Notes under the pieces: generated by a model | The model's input: only the letters and a program-made list of their open reading frames with translations | What the model was told of the DNA's origin: nothing | Databases searched by the model: none | Made by a program: the position numbers and the translations under genes | Assembly: GCA_015066935.1 (NCBI GenBank) | Contig: SVNK01000005.1 | Span: 109,541-173,540 of the forward strand | Direction: 5' to 3' | From: Ruminococcus sp. | GTDB taxonomy: Bacteria > Bacillota > Clostridia > Oscillospirales > Ruminococcaceae | Length of the DNA stretch: 64,000 bases | In this document: piece by piece, positions 35,137 through 43,742 of the stretch | How positions within the stretch are numbered: the first letter of the stretch is position 1 | Layout of the letters: each line of letters opens with the position of its first letter

Positions 35137-37908
35137 TTATGCCTCGATGGCAATTGCACATCTCTGACAAAGTGTAGGATGTGTATGATTTGTACCAACA
35201 TACTTTGAGTAGCACCAGCAGCGCTCGCACTTCTCGCCTTCTGCCTTTACAACTTCAACAGAAGTCTCGTCGGCAGACTTCTCAACAACAACCTCAGAAA
35301 CAATGAATACTTCTGCAAGCTGCTCAGCAAGAGCTGCATAACGGTCGTAGTCCTCATCGCTGCTGTGAATGATAAGCTTTGCTTCAAGAGACTTACCGAT
35401 GGTCTTGTTGTTTCTTGCCTCTTCAAGAGCCTTGTTTGCGATTTCACGTGCAGTATAGATGAAGCTCCACTTCTCAACGAAAGCGTCGTCAATTGCAATG
35501 TCTGACTTTGAAGGCATCTGATTGAGGAATACACTTTCCTTATCGTCAGCCGAGCTGTGGGGCATGAACTGCCAGATTTCCTCAGCAGTATATGAGATGA
35601 TAGGAGCCATAAGTCTTGTGAGTGCGCTGAGGATTCTGTACATTACAGTCTGTGCGGCACGTCTCAGCTCAGACTTCTCCTTCTCACAGTAGAGTCTGTC
35701 CTTGATGATGTCGAGGTAGAAGTTCGACATATCAATTACGCAGAAGTTGTGGATAGCGTGGAACGAAATGTGGAAATCGAAGGATTTGTAGCCCTCGTTC
35801 ACCTTGTCGATAAGAGCGTCGAGTCGCATTAAAGCCCACTTATCAAGCTCTGTGAGCTTATCGTCGTCAACCATATCGGTATCGGGATTGAAGCCGTCAC
35901 CGTTTCCGAGGTTTCCGAGGATATATCTTGCTGTATTTCTGATCTTCTTGTAAGCGTCTGAGAGCTGACCAAGAATAGGCTTTGAAATTCTGATGTCGCT
36001 GTGATAGTCGGACGAAGCAACCCAGAGACGGAGAATATCTGCACCGTACTGGTCAATTACTTCCTGCGGGTCGATACCGTTTCCGAGCGACTTGTGCATT
36101 ACCTTGCCTTCGCCGTCAACAACCCAGCCGTGGGTACATACTGCCTTATAGGGAGCCGAACCCTTATATACTACGGATGTAAGGAGCGATGACTGGAACC
36201 AGCCTCTGTACTGGTCTGCACCCTCAAGATAGAGGTCAGCAGGCCATGAAAGAGCGTCATGCTGTTCCATTACGGCAGAATGTGAAACGCCGCTGTCGAA
36301 CCATACGTCCATGATGTCGTATTCCTTTGTGAACTCACCGCAGCCGCACTCGCACTTAACGCTTGTGGGGATGAACTCGGAAGCTTCCTTCTCCCACCAT
36401 GAATCGGAGCCTTCCTTACGGAACATATCGGCAATTGCCTTGATTGTCTCGTCATTTACGATGGGCTTTCCGCAGTCCTTACAGTAAACGATCGGAATCG
36501 GAACACCCCATGTTCTCTGACGTGAAATGCACCAGTCTGAACGGTCACGAACCATTCCCTTGATACGATCCTCGCCCCATTCGGGAATCCACTGAACACT
36601 CTCGATCGCCTTGACAGCCTCATCTCTGAAGCCGTTTACCGAACAGAACCACTGCTCTGTTGCACGGTAGATAATCGGATTATGACAGCGCCAGCAGTGA
36701 GGATACTGGTGGACGATTTTCTGTATAGCAAGGAGCGCACCAAGCTCTTCAAGCTTCTTTGCGATTTCCTTGTTTGCGGTATCGGTGTCCATTCCCTCGA
36801 ACTCGCCTGCCTCAGCGGTCTGACGGCCCTTTGAGTCAACACATACGAGGATACCGATGTCGTCATAGTTCTTGCATACCTCAAAGTCCTCAACACCGTA
36901 GCCGGGAGCTGTATGTACGCAGCCTGTACCGCTTTCGAGTGTTACGTGGTCGCCCACGATAATCGGTGAGGGACGGTCATAAAGGGGATGCTTTGTCTTC
37001 ATTCCCTCAAGCTCTGCACCTGTAAAGATGTGGTCTGTGGAGTAATCGGTAATGCCTGCTGTTTCCATTGTGGCAGCTACAAGCTCCTCAGCCATTACGT
37101 AATACTCATCGCCGACCTTGACGAGTGTATAGTTGTACTCCGGACCAAGACAGATTGCAAGGTTTCCGGGGATAGTCCATGTAGTTGTGGTCCAGATAAC
37201 GAAATAGATCTTTGAAAGGTCAAGACCGAGTGAGGTGAACATTCCCTTATCGTCGGTAACATTGAACTTTACATAGATTGAATGGCAAGGATCATTGGAA
37301 TACTCAATTTCAGCCTCTGCAAGAGCAGTATTGCAGTCGGGACACCAGTAAACAGGCTTGAGTCCCTTGTACATATAGCCCTTCTTTGCCATTTCACCGA
37401 AGACCTCTATCTGACGTGCCTCATACTCAGGCTTGAGAGTGATATAAGGATTCTCATAATCGCCGAGGGCACCGAGTCTCTTGAAGCCCTTCATCTGGTT
37501 TTCAACCTGAGTCATTGCATAATCACGGCAATGTTTTCTGAGCTCTGTTGGCGGAATAGCACCGTTCTCAACGCCGATAGCCTTCATAGCCTTCAGCTCG
37601 ATAGGCAGACCATGAGTGTCCCAGCCCGGAACGTAAGGTGCGCAGAATCCACTCATATTCTTGTACTTCACTATGAAGTCCTTGAGCGACTTGTTGAGCG
37701 CATGACCGAGGTGAATCACACCATTTGCATAGGGAGGACCGTCGTGAAGAATATACGAAGGCTTGCCCTGATTCTTCTCAATCATCTTGTAATATAATCT
37801 GTCATTTTCCCATCTTTCGAGGGTTTCAGGCTCTCTTTTGGGGAGATTTCCACGCATTGGGAATTCCGTTAAGGGTAAATTTAAGGTGTTATTGTAATCC
37901 TGTGCCAT
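35137..37908 (-). CDS. ileS: Isoleucyl-tRNA synthetase
   Basis: Class I synthetase of about 923 residues that charges tRNA-Ile and edits valine. The HIGH-type motif GVIHLGHALN is near residue 60, the editing domain runs from about 190 to 390, the KMSKS-type motif is KVMHKSLGN near 595, and the C-terminal zinc site has C-x2-C pairs (CERCW, CQRCA). ATG 37908 is chosen because it gives the family's opening; a GTG at 37941 lies directly on an AAAGGA stretch. The ribosome site GGGAG sits in a small hairpin. There is no T-box leader in the 102-bp gap after divIVA. Confidence 0.96.
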   Translation of the reverse strand: MAQDYNNTLNLPLTEFPMRGNLPKREPETLERWENDRLYYKMIEKNQGKPSYILHDGPPYANGVIHLGHALNKSLKDFIVKYKNMSGFCAPYVPGWDTHGLPIELKAMKAIGVENGAIPPTELRKHCRDYAMTQVENQMKGFKRLGALGDYENPYITLKPEYEARQIEVFGEMAKKGYMYKGLKPVYWCPDCNTALAEAEIEYSNDPCHSIYVKFNVTDDKGMFTSLGLDLSKIYFVIWTTTTWTIPGNLAICLGPEYNYTLVKVGDEYYVMAEELVAATMETAGITDYSTDHIFTGAELEGMKTKHPLYDRPSPIIVGDHVTLESGTGCVHTAPGYGVEDFEVCKNYDDIGILVCVDSKGRQTAEAGEFEGMDTDTANKEIAKKLEELGALLAIQKIVHQYPHCWRCHNPIIYRATEQWFCSVNGFRDEAVKAIESVQWIPEWGEDRIKGMVRDRSDWCISRQRTWGVPIPIVYCKDCGKPIVNDETIKAIADMFRKEGSDSWWEKEASEFIPTSVKCECGCGEFTKEYDIMDVWFDSGVSHSAVMEQHDALSWPADLYLEGADQYRGWFQSSLLTSVVYKGSAPYKAVCTHGWVVDGEGKVMHKSLGNGIDPQEVIDQYGADILRLWVASSDYHSDIRISKPILGQLSDAYKKIRNTARYILGNLGNGDGFNPDTDMVDDDKLTELDKWALMRLDALIDKVNEGYKSFDFHISFHAIHNFCVIDMSNFYLDIIKDRLYCEKEKSELRRAAQTVMYRILSALTRLMAPIISYTAEEIWQFMPHSSADDKESVFLNQMPSKSDIAIDDAFVEKWSFIYTAREIANKALEEARNNKTIGKSLEAKLIIHSSDEDYDRYAALAEQLAEVFIVSEVVVEKSADETSVEVVKAEGEKCERCWCYSKYVGTNHTHPTLCQRCAIAIEA

Positions 37909-37917
37909 TTTTACTGT

Positions 37918-37938
37918 TCTCCCGTATGATGCGGGAGA
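37918..37938 (-). promoter_or_regulatory. Hairpin covering the ileS ribosome site
   Basis: On the minus strand TCTCCCG pairs with CGGGAGA over a 7-nt loop. The right arm contains the only Shine-Dalgarno-like GGGAG, about 10 bases before ATG 37908, so the stem could damp translation initiation. Confidence 0.45.
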
Positions 37939-38010
37939 CACTCCTTTCGCTGTATTTGCTCACATACGGCAGAGCTTTTCGCCTTGCCGCTGTGGGAATT
38001 TCAATATAAA

Positions 38011-38553
38011 TCAATAATTTCCGTCAGAAACAGAAGCAGCGATTTCCTCTGCTGTCTCAGAAGCGGAATCCTCAAATGTTTCGGGCATTGAAGAGATAAG
38101 CTCAAGATGGCTCTTGTACATATCAAAGAGACTCTTCTTGAAATCGGCAACCTGCTGCTGAGCTTCGATAAGAGCTTCTTTCTCTCTTGCGATCTCTGCA
38201 CGGTTCTTTTCCATTGTCTCTGAATGCTGACGAACTGATTCGTCCTCAAGCTCTGCTGCCTTAGCCTCTGCATCAGCGATAATCTTCTCAGCCTTTTCCT
38301 TAGCCTCGGCGATCACCTGATGTCCCTGCTTCTGGGCACCGAGAAGTGCGTCCTTAAGAGCATCCTCGTCCTTCATGTACTCACGCACCTTGTCGGCAAG
38401 AATCTGAATCTTGTTGTTTGCCTCGGCACGCTCACGCTCCATTTCGTCAAGCTCAGCCTCAAGCTGTGAGAGAAATTCGTCGATTTCTTCCTGCTTATAG
38501 CCGAAAGCAGCCTTTTCAAATCTTTTATTTCTGATATCCTTTGAAGTTATCAT
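38011..38553 (-). CDS. divIVA: DivIVA-domain protein
   Basis: A 180-residue coiled-coil protein that marks poles and division sites in Gram-positive bacteria. The N-terminal DivIVA domain (residues 1-60; KRFEKAAFGYKQEEIDEFLSQ) is followed by a long coiled coil rich in Glu, Ala and Lys (about 65-150) and a short acidic tail. GAGGTGA lies six bases before the start. The neighbours sepF, ylmH and yggS form the conserved division cluster, supporting a cell-division role. Confidence 0.95.
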   Translation of the reverse strand: MITSKDIRNKRFEKAAFGYKQEEIDEFLSQLEAELDEMERERAEANNKIQILADKVREYMKDEDALKDALLGAQKQGHQVIAEAKEKAEKIIADAEAKAAELEDESVRQHSETMEKNRAEIAREKEALIEAQQQVADFKKSLFDMYKSHLELISSMPETFEDSASETAEEIAASVSDGNY

Positions 38554-38565
38554 TTCTTTTCACCT

Positions 38566-39315
38566 CTAAATATATTTACGCAGACTTATGTGTATGCGTC
38601 CTTTTTTTGTTTCACCGTCAATGCCTGACAAAACGAATCTTCCGCTGCCTCTTACAGAGAGCACATCGCCCTCGTTTACAGACTGCGACACCGAAACGGC
38701 TGTTATATGATTCACGTCAACCTTTTCAGAGCGTATCAGCTTTGCGGCATTTTCACGGCTTACCTTTGCAGCAAGACCAACTATACAGTCAAGTCTCAGC
38801 GATGCCACAGTACCGCTTATTTCCTGAAATTCCTGTATTCTTTCAAGCATGAAGCTTCTGTCATCGCTGACCTTTACTCCGATTCTGCCGATTTTTCCGA
38901 CAGAAACGGATATCAGCCTTGCGGCAATTTCGGTGACGAAGCACTGTGCGATACCTTCGCTGATAATAATATCGCCAATGACCTCACGCTTTAATCGCAT
39001 TGCCATAAAAGAACCGAGAAAATCTCTGTGTGTGAGCCTGTCCGCCTTACGGAACGTAAAGGTCAGGCACTTCATCGGGAAATCATCCCGTATATAGTCT
39101 TCGCAGTAATCGGGATAAACGGCGAGGATTTTTCTTCGGGCGTCTTCGAATCCGCCCCATAGCATATATCTCATTCCGCCGCAGTTGTTCCTGCACCACT
39201 GCTCAGCCTCGGCACACTGCCGTTCATCGAGGAATCCCGAAAAGACTGCCATACCTTTTCTTTCGCACCGGTCAGCCATATCTCCGAGTCTTGCCTCAAA
39301 CAGCTTATCTGTCAT
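38566..39315 (-). CDS. ylmH: YlmH-type S4-domain RNA-binding protein
   Basis: A 249-residue protein with a C-terminal S4 RNA-binding domain (about 170-230; RLDCIVGLAAKVSRENAAKLI, DVLSVRGSGRF) and an upstream alpha/beta domain. In Firmicutes it lies between sepF and divIVA and is linked to division and ribosome-associated quality control. The start overlaps the sepF stop (ATGA). It ends 12 bp before divIVA. Confidence 0.9.
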   Translation of the reverse strand: MTDKLFEARLGDMADRCERKGMAVFSGFLDERQCAEAEQWCRNNCGGMRYMLWGGFEDARRKILAVYPDYCEDYIRDDFPMKCLTFTFRKADRLTHRDFLGSFMAMRLKREVIGDIIISEGIAQCFVTEIAARLISVSVGKIGRIGVKVSDDRSFMLERIQEFQEISGTVASLRLDCIVGLAAKVSRENAAKLIRSEKVDVNHITAVSVSQSVNEGDVLSVRGSGRFVLSGIDGETKKGRIHISLRKYI

Positions 39316-39782
39316 CAGATGAACACGCCGTTATTCTCCAGCTCACCAACGAGATCCTCGCCTATGAATCCTACGTTATAGGGAGTGATGATATATGTGA
39401 GATTTGCAACGGGCTTGAGGCTTCCGCCGTTTGCATACGCAACGCCCACGAGGAAGTCGATGATTCTTCTCTTGTTCTCGGGAGAAGCTGTTTCAAGATT
39501 GAGCACAACTGTTTTCTTTGCGATAAGGTGGTCAGCAATCTGCTTTGCGTCTGTAAATGCGGAAGGCTTTACAAGAACTACCTGAAGCTGAGCTGTTGTC
39601 TGGATGTTCACAACCTTATTTCTTCTGTTGCTGCTTCCGCCTTCATTTGAAGATACCTCATCGGAATCTCCGCCGTAGCCGGGACGCTCGTTCTGTGAGT
39701 GACGTACAGGCACATCTGCCTGATCCATGTCATCGTCCTCAGCTGCAAAAAAGAATTCCTTGATGTTTTCAAAAAGTTTCAT
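39315..39782 (-). CDS. sepF: Cell division protein SepF
   Basis: FtsZ-binding membrane-associated protein, 155 residues. The N-terminal amphipathic helix (MKLFENIKEFFF) binds membrane, an acidic/Ser-rich linker (about 17-55) follows, and the C-terminal SepF domain (about 62-148; VVNIQTTAQLQVVLVKP, VGFIGEDL) polymerises and binds the FtsZ tail. AAAAGGAG before ATG sets the start. Confidence 0.95.
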   Translation of the reverse strand: MKLFENIKEFFFAAEDDDMDQADVPVRHSQNERPGYGGDSDEVSSNEGGSSNRRNKVVNIQTTAQLQVVLVKPSAFTDAKQIADHLIAKKTVVLNLETASPENKRRIIDFLVGVAYANGGSLKPVANLTYIITPYNVGFIGEDLVGELENNGVFI

Positions 39783-39815
39783 ATGAATACTCCTTTTATA
39801 TTATTCTGCAAAATA

Positions 39816-40520
39816 TTAAACATTATAATTTCGTGCACCGAAAAGTCCCGTTCCGACCCTTACAAGCGTTGAGCCGTACCTGACTGCCCGTGCATAATCG
39901 CCCGACATACCCATTGAGAGTACGTCCATGCCGTATTCAGCGGCATATTTTTCGTATATACCGCCCATTCTTCCGAGGTATATATCGCTCTCGGACGGAG
40001 GCGGAATGGTCATAAGACCTCTCAGACGGATTCCCTCAAGCTCCGAGACCGCTTTCAGAAGGTCGCCAAGCTCATCGGGAGCGATTCCGCTTTTTGAAGT
40101 CTCGCCGCCGATATTGACTTCGCAGAGGACGTCCATAACCCTGCCCTTCGCCATGCACTGACGGCTTATTTCAGACGCAAGCCTGACGCTGTCAACCGAC
40201 TGTATCATGCTTACGGATTCTGTTATATATTTCACTTTATTTGTCTGAAGATGACCTATAAAGTGGACCCTCGGTGAGGTACCGAGAGATGTGAGCGAGG
40301 CGTAATCCTGCTGTTTTGAGAGATACTCCTGAACACGGTTTTCACCTATGAGGTCGATTCCCATACCGAAAACATAGTTCACAACCTCTGCGGGAACTGT
40401 TTTTGTAACAGCCATGATTTCCACGCTTTCCGGAGCACGTCCGTACTTGTCGCACTCCTCGGCTATACGTGAGCGTATGGCTGTAAGGTTGTCCTTAATG
40501 GTATTGTAGCTGTATTCCAT
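39816..40520 (-). CDS. yggS: YggS-family PLP homeostasis protein
   Basis: A 234-residue PLP-binding protein with the fold of the alanine-racemase N-domain and no racemase partner; it buffers pyridoxal phosphate. The PLP-lysine is in MAVTKTVP near residue 39, and IGENRVQEY, FIGHLQTNK and SMGMSGDY follow in the usual order. It is a standard member of the sepF-ylmH-divIVA cluster. Confidence 0.94.
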   Translation of the reverse strand: MEYSYNTIKDNLTAIRSRIAEECDKYGRAPESVEIMAVTKTVPAEVVNYVFGMGIDLIGENRVQEYLSKQQDYASLTSLGTSPRVHFIGHLQTNKVKYITESVSMIQSVDSVRLASEISRQCMAKGRVMDVLCEVNIGGETSKSGIAPDELGDLLKAVSELEGIRLRGLMTIPPPSESDIYLGRMGGIYEKYAAEYGMDVLSMGMSGDYARAVRYGSTLVRVGTGLFGARNYNV

Positions 40521-40529
40521 GATAAAGCC

Positions 40530-41768
40530 TCAGTTATGATCCATCATTATATCGTCATACAGGGCAACATAGCTTGAATCGGCTTCATGAACAGCCGAAA
40601 GCACATAATCGCTGCCCTCATAGATAACGTCAATTTTCTTGAATTCTATCTGTTCGCCCTTGCGGACGTAAACGCCTTTATATGAAACATCGGTTTCTCC
40701 GCCGTCATCAGTTTTTTCCTTGACATTTGAGAAGCGGATGGCGTCTCTGGGAATCTGCAGTCCACGGTAATCGCCCTTGATAAGTTCGACGATTTCGGTA
40801 CGGTGCTGCACGAGGTCGCCGTTGAACTGCTCACACGCCAGTATAACTATGCTCTCTGACGGGTCACCCTCATCACGTACAGCAACGATCTGTGCACTGA
40901 ACTTGTCCGAAGACGACTCAAACCTGAGTTTCACATAATCACCTGCGGCATACTCTTTACGGCTGTTATCCACAATACCGGCTATATGCCAGCGGTATCC
41001 GTCAACAAGCTTTCCGACGATTGTATCCGATTCAAGCTTTCTGTCGGACACATCGTTAAGCTGGGCGATGGTTATCGAATCGAGCTTATCGCTTGTGAAG
41101 GTATCCTCATAGCCGTCGCAGTAGCTTACGAAATATGCAGGTATATCGGATTTTATTGATTCTCTCGGTTTCACGCCCGCCTGCCGCAGCTGCATGATAC
41201 GTGTTCTTATATCGGCGATCTGCTGGTCGAAGTTATCGACCTCATCGGTAATGAGCTGATATGTGCTCATCTGCACCAGAAGCGACTCTGCCGCACTGCC
41301 GAGCGATTCATGGTCATTCATATCACGGCAGTAGATGAAATTACGGTAGCTTGCCTCTATACTCTCAGACACAATTGATGGCTGAGCCGATTCAAGTGTA
41401 CCGGGATTCTGTATTTTTTCAAGAATAGCAAGCTCTCTTGTAAGCTTTTCTATCTCACGGTTTCTGCCTATCTGGGAATCATCGGGATAAACCTCTGCAA
41501 TAATGCTTCCGTCGCCGAGCTTTCCGCCATCGGCTACTTTATAGCTTAGCGTACCGTTTCCGCTGTAACTTACGGGTTTCTCATCTCTTATAAAGACTCC
41601 CCTGAATTCAACGGACGCAGTCGCCTCCGACATGAGTGCACACTCCGTATCGCTTTCCGTATTCCTGAAATTATAAACGATGCTTACAATTATTACGAGA
41701 AAGAGCACAAGAACCGTATTGCGCAGGATTTTCACCATAAGGCTTCCCTCAGGTTTTGCAAAGTGCAT
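40530..41768 (-). CDS. HlyD-like membrane-anchored protein
   Basis: A 412-residue protein with one N-terminal membrane span (ILRNTVLVLFLVIIVSIVY, from about residue 14), a biotinyl-lipoyl-like strand pair (YKVADGGKLGDGSIIAEVY), a coiled-coil middle (about 100-210) and a beta-rich C-terminal part. This is the layout of HlyD/MFP adaptor proteins, but no transporter or outer-membrane partner is next to it. Such genes recur in the division clusters of Clostridia. ATG 41768 (AAGGTGG upstream) and ATG 41738 (GAGGGA upstream) are both possible starts. Function unknown, perhaps envelope or division related. Confidence 0.75.
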   Translation of the reverse strand: MHFAKPEGSLMVKILRNTVLVLFLVIIVSIVYNFRNTESDTECALMSEATASVEFRGVFIRDEKPVSYSGNGTLSYKVADGGKLGDGSIIAEVYPDDSQIGRNREIEKLTRELAILEKIQNPGTLESAQPSIVSESIEASYRNFIYCRDMNDHESLGSAAESLLVQMSTYQLITDEVDNFDQQIADIRTRIMQLRQAGVKPRESIKSDIPAYFVSYCDGYEDTFTSDKLDSITIAQLNDVSDRKLESDTIVGKLVDGYRWHIAGIVDNSRKEYAAGDYVKLRFESSSDKFSAQIVAVRDEGDPSESIVILACEQFNGDLVQHRTEIVELIKGDYRGLQIPRDAIRFSNVKEKTDDGGETDVSYKGVYVRKGEQIEFKKIDVIYEGSDYVLSAVHEADSSYVALYDDIMMDHN

Positions 41769-41778
41769 TCAGACCACC

Positions 41779-42018
41779 TTACTCGTTTTTATCGGATGCG
41801 TCGAGGATTGAAACGGGTCTGGTGGGGATAATTGTTGAAATAGCGTGCTTATAGACAAGCTGCTGCTTACCGTCGCAGTCAAAAATAGCAACGTAGCTGT
41901 CAAAACCTCTTACCATTCCCTTGAACTGGAAACCGTTGGTAAGGATGATCGTTACCACAATCTTGTCTTTTCTGCACTGATTGAGAAATACGTCCTGAAG
42001 ATTAATTGTCTTGTTCAT
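41779..42018 (-). CDS. hfq: RNA chaperone Hfq
   Basis: A small Sm-like hexameric protein that aids small RNA-mRNA pairing. The 79-residue form begins [16 protein letters not shown]; Sm1 ([18 protein letters not shown]) and Sm2 (YKHAISTI) are intact. ATG 42018 is preferred over 42024 from its spacing to a weak AGGCGA ribosome site and the family opening. It lies next to miaA, the arrangement found across bacteria. The C terminus is short, as in other Firmicutes. Confidence 0.95.
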   Translation of the reverse strand: MNKTINLQDVFLNQCRKDKIVVTIILTNGFQFKGMVRGFDSYVAIFDCDGKQQLVYKHAISTIIPTRPVSILDASDKNE

Positions 42019-42090
42019 ACACATTCGCCTGTCTTTCTTTTTAAATTCTTTTGCGGTATATTTCCAACTGCTTAGAAATACACACTATAC

Positions 42091-42119
42091 ATTATATCAT
42101 AGATTTCCGCAATTTGCTA
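42091..42119 (-). promoter_or_regulatory. Possible internal promoter for hfq
   Basis: TATAAT (42096-42091 on the minus strand) lies at the very end of miaA, with a weak TAGCAA 17 bp upstream (42119-42114). The position suits separate hfq transcription, but the -35 is poor. Confidence 0.45.
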
Positions 42120-43050
42120 TACATTTTTTGCATTTTTCCAAAATTTCGTCCTTTTTAGCAATTTCGCTTAAAATAATCCACCTTATACGTGCATTTTTTC
42201 TAAACCATGTAAGCTGTCGCTTGGCATAACGACGTGTTTCCTGTTTGATTTTGTCGATGCTTTCGGGCAGCGACTCCTCTCCCTCAAAATACGGAATCAG
42301 CTCCTTATAACCTATCGCATTTGCGGCAGTCTGCATTCCGCCTTCCTGCCACAGTGCTCTTGCCTCGTCTACGAGTCCGTTTTCGACCATTTCGTCAACA
42401 CGACGGTTTATCCTTGCATAAAGTTCCGCCCTGTCCTCATAATTGAGTCCGATTATCAGCGAATCATACGGACTTTCCTCGGTTCTGCTCTCCGCTTTAA
42501 GCTCACTGAACCGCCGTCCCGTCACATGGAGGACTTCAAGTGCCCTCACCACACGCACAAGATTGTTAGGATGTATGCCCTGTGCAGCTTCGGGGTCGGC
42601 TTCGGCAAGTCTTGCATAAAGAGCATCGTTGCCGTTTTTCTCCGCAAATTCATACAGCTCACGACGATATTCCTCGTCGCTTCCGCCCTCAGAGAATTTC
42701 ACGTTTTCAAGCAGCGAATCCACATAAAGTCCCGTACCGCCGACAATTATCGGCAGCTTTCCCCTGCCGAGGACCTCGTCGATTTTCTCACGTGCAAGCT
42801 TTACATAGTCTGCCGCACTGAAAACCGTTCCCCTGTCGAGGAAGTCCATAAGATGATGAGGAATCCCCTGTTTTTCGGCTTCTGTCGGCTTTGCGGACGC
42901 TATGTCCATACCCTTGTATATCTGCATCGAATCGGCAGAAATTATCTCGCCGCCGTAAAGCTTCGCAAGCTCTACGGAAACTGCCGTCTTACCCGAAGCC
43001 GTTGGTCCGACTATAGCAAGCACAAAAGGCTTGTTATTCTTTTCGTTCAT
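42097..43050 (-). CDS. miaA: tRNA dimethylallyltransferase
   Basis: Adds a dimethylallyl group to A37 of tRNAs reading UNN codons; MiaB, encoded at 49565-50935, then methylthiolates it. The 317-residue protein has the P-loop GPTASGKTAV near residues 15-24, ISADSMQIYKGMDI, and GTGLYVDSLL near 105. ATG 43050 is chosen because GGAGA lies eight bases before it; this start overlaps the previous gene by 17 bp. Confidence 0.94.
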   Translation of the reverse strand: MNEKNNKPFVLAIVGPTASGKTAVSVELAKLYGGEIISADSMQIYKGMDIASAKPTEAEKQGIPHHLMDFLDRGTVFSAADYVKLAREKIDEVLGRGKLPIIVGGTGLYVDSLLENVKFSEGGSDEEYRRELYEFAEKNGNDALYARLAEADPEAAQGIHPNNLVRVVRALEVLHVTGRRFSELKAESRTEESPYDSLIIGLNYEDRAELYARINRRVDEMVENGLVDEARALWQEGGMQTAANAIGYKELIPYFEGEESLPESIDKIKQETRRYAKRQLTWFRKNARIRWIILSEIAKKDEILEKCKKCIANCGNL

Positions 43051-43729
43051 TGTCAGGTTCTCCGGATTGTGCACTTGTTTTGCTCTTTGAGTTTACTGAC
43101 TGTATTATGCCTTTTACCGCGATAACGACTGCCACTATGAAGAAGAATACTGATGCTGCTACAGGCATTATCGTACGTACACGGAAGGGCAGTTCCGGAC
43201 CCGCATCAAATGTCAGCTTGCTGCCGTCCGCCTTTATTGTGTACACGGACTTGCTCAGTGATGAACTTTTCACTTCAATCTCTTTGGTGATATCGAGAAT
43301 GTTTCCGTCTTTATCGCAGTATGCCAGCTTTATATGGCGGTAATGGTCAAACATATCCTTATAATTCAGTCCGAGCACCATATGCTTGTTTTTCGAATCC
43401 GCCGACAAATCATACTCTTCCAATATAGCGACATCCATATGCTTCAGAAGCAAGCTTGCATAGCCGTCCTCGTTATAATTTGCAATCTCACAGTTGCTGT
43501 CAAGCTTGAGAGTATATACGGCATTGCCATCAATAACGCCGTCCTCGTTTCTGTGCCAGTTTTCTTTTACCAGTATATCCGCAAATTCAGTTCCCTCGGG
43601 AACTTCTCCGAAGCTTATCCTAAGATGAGTGTGGTCACCGTCATAGCCGTCAGTGGCATTCGATATACCAAGCCAGAATAATCCCGCTGCAAATATTAAT
43701 GCGATAATAACTTTTACTGCTGTTTTCAT
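43034..43729 (-). CDS. Hypothetical membrane protein between mutL and miaA
   Basis: Not recognised. A 231-residue protein with one N-terminal membrane helix or signal anchor (MKTAVKVIIALIFAAGLFWLG), a mostly polar extracellular domain (about 25-185, with KVIIN-free beta-like stretches and His-rich GDHTHLRISF) and a second membrane helix near the C terminus (about 190-212) followed by a Ser/Lys tail. AAGGAGG eight bases upstream clearly sets ATG 43729. It lies 13 bp after mutL and overlaps miaA, so it is translated within the repair/tRNA operon. No function can be assigned. Confidence 0.85.
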   Translation of the reverse strand: MKTAVKVIIALIFAAGLFWLGISNATDGYDGDHTHLRISFGEVPEGTEFADILVKENWHRNEDGVIDGNAVYTLKLDSNCEIANYNEDGYASLLLKHMDVAILEEYDLSADSKNKHMVLGLNYKDMFDHYRHIKLAYCDKDGNILDITKEIEVKSSSLSKSVYTIKADGSKLTFDAGPELPFRVRTIMPVAASVFFFIVAVVIAVKGIIQSVNSKSKTSAQSGEPDNERKE

Positions 43730-43742
43730 ATACTTTTCCTCC

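Noticed and set aside
37909..38010. Search for a T-box leader before ileS
   Set aside because: The gap is about 100 bp with no specifier stem or T-box bulge sequence.
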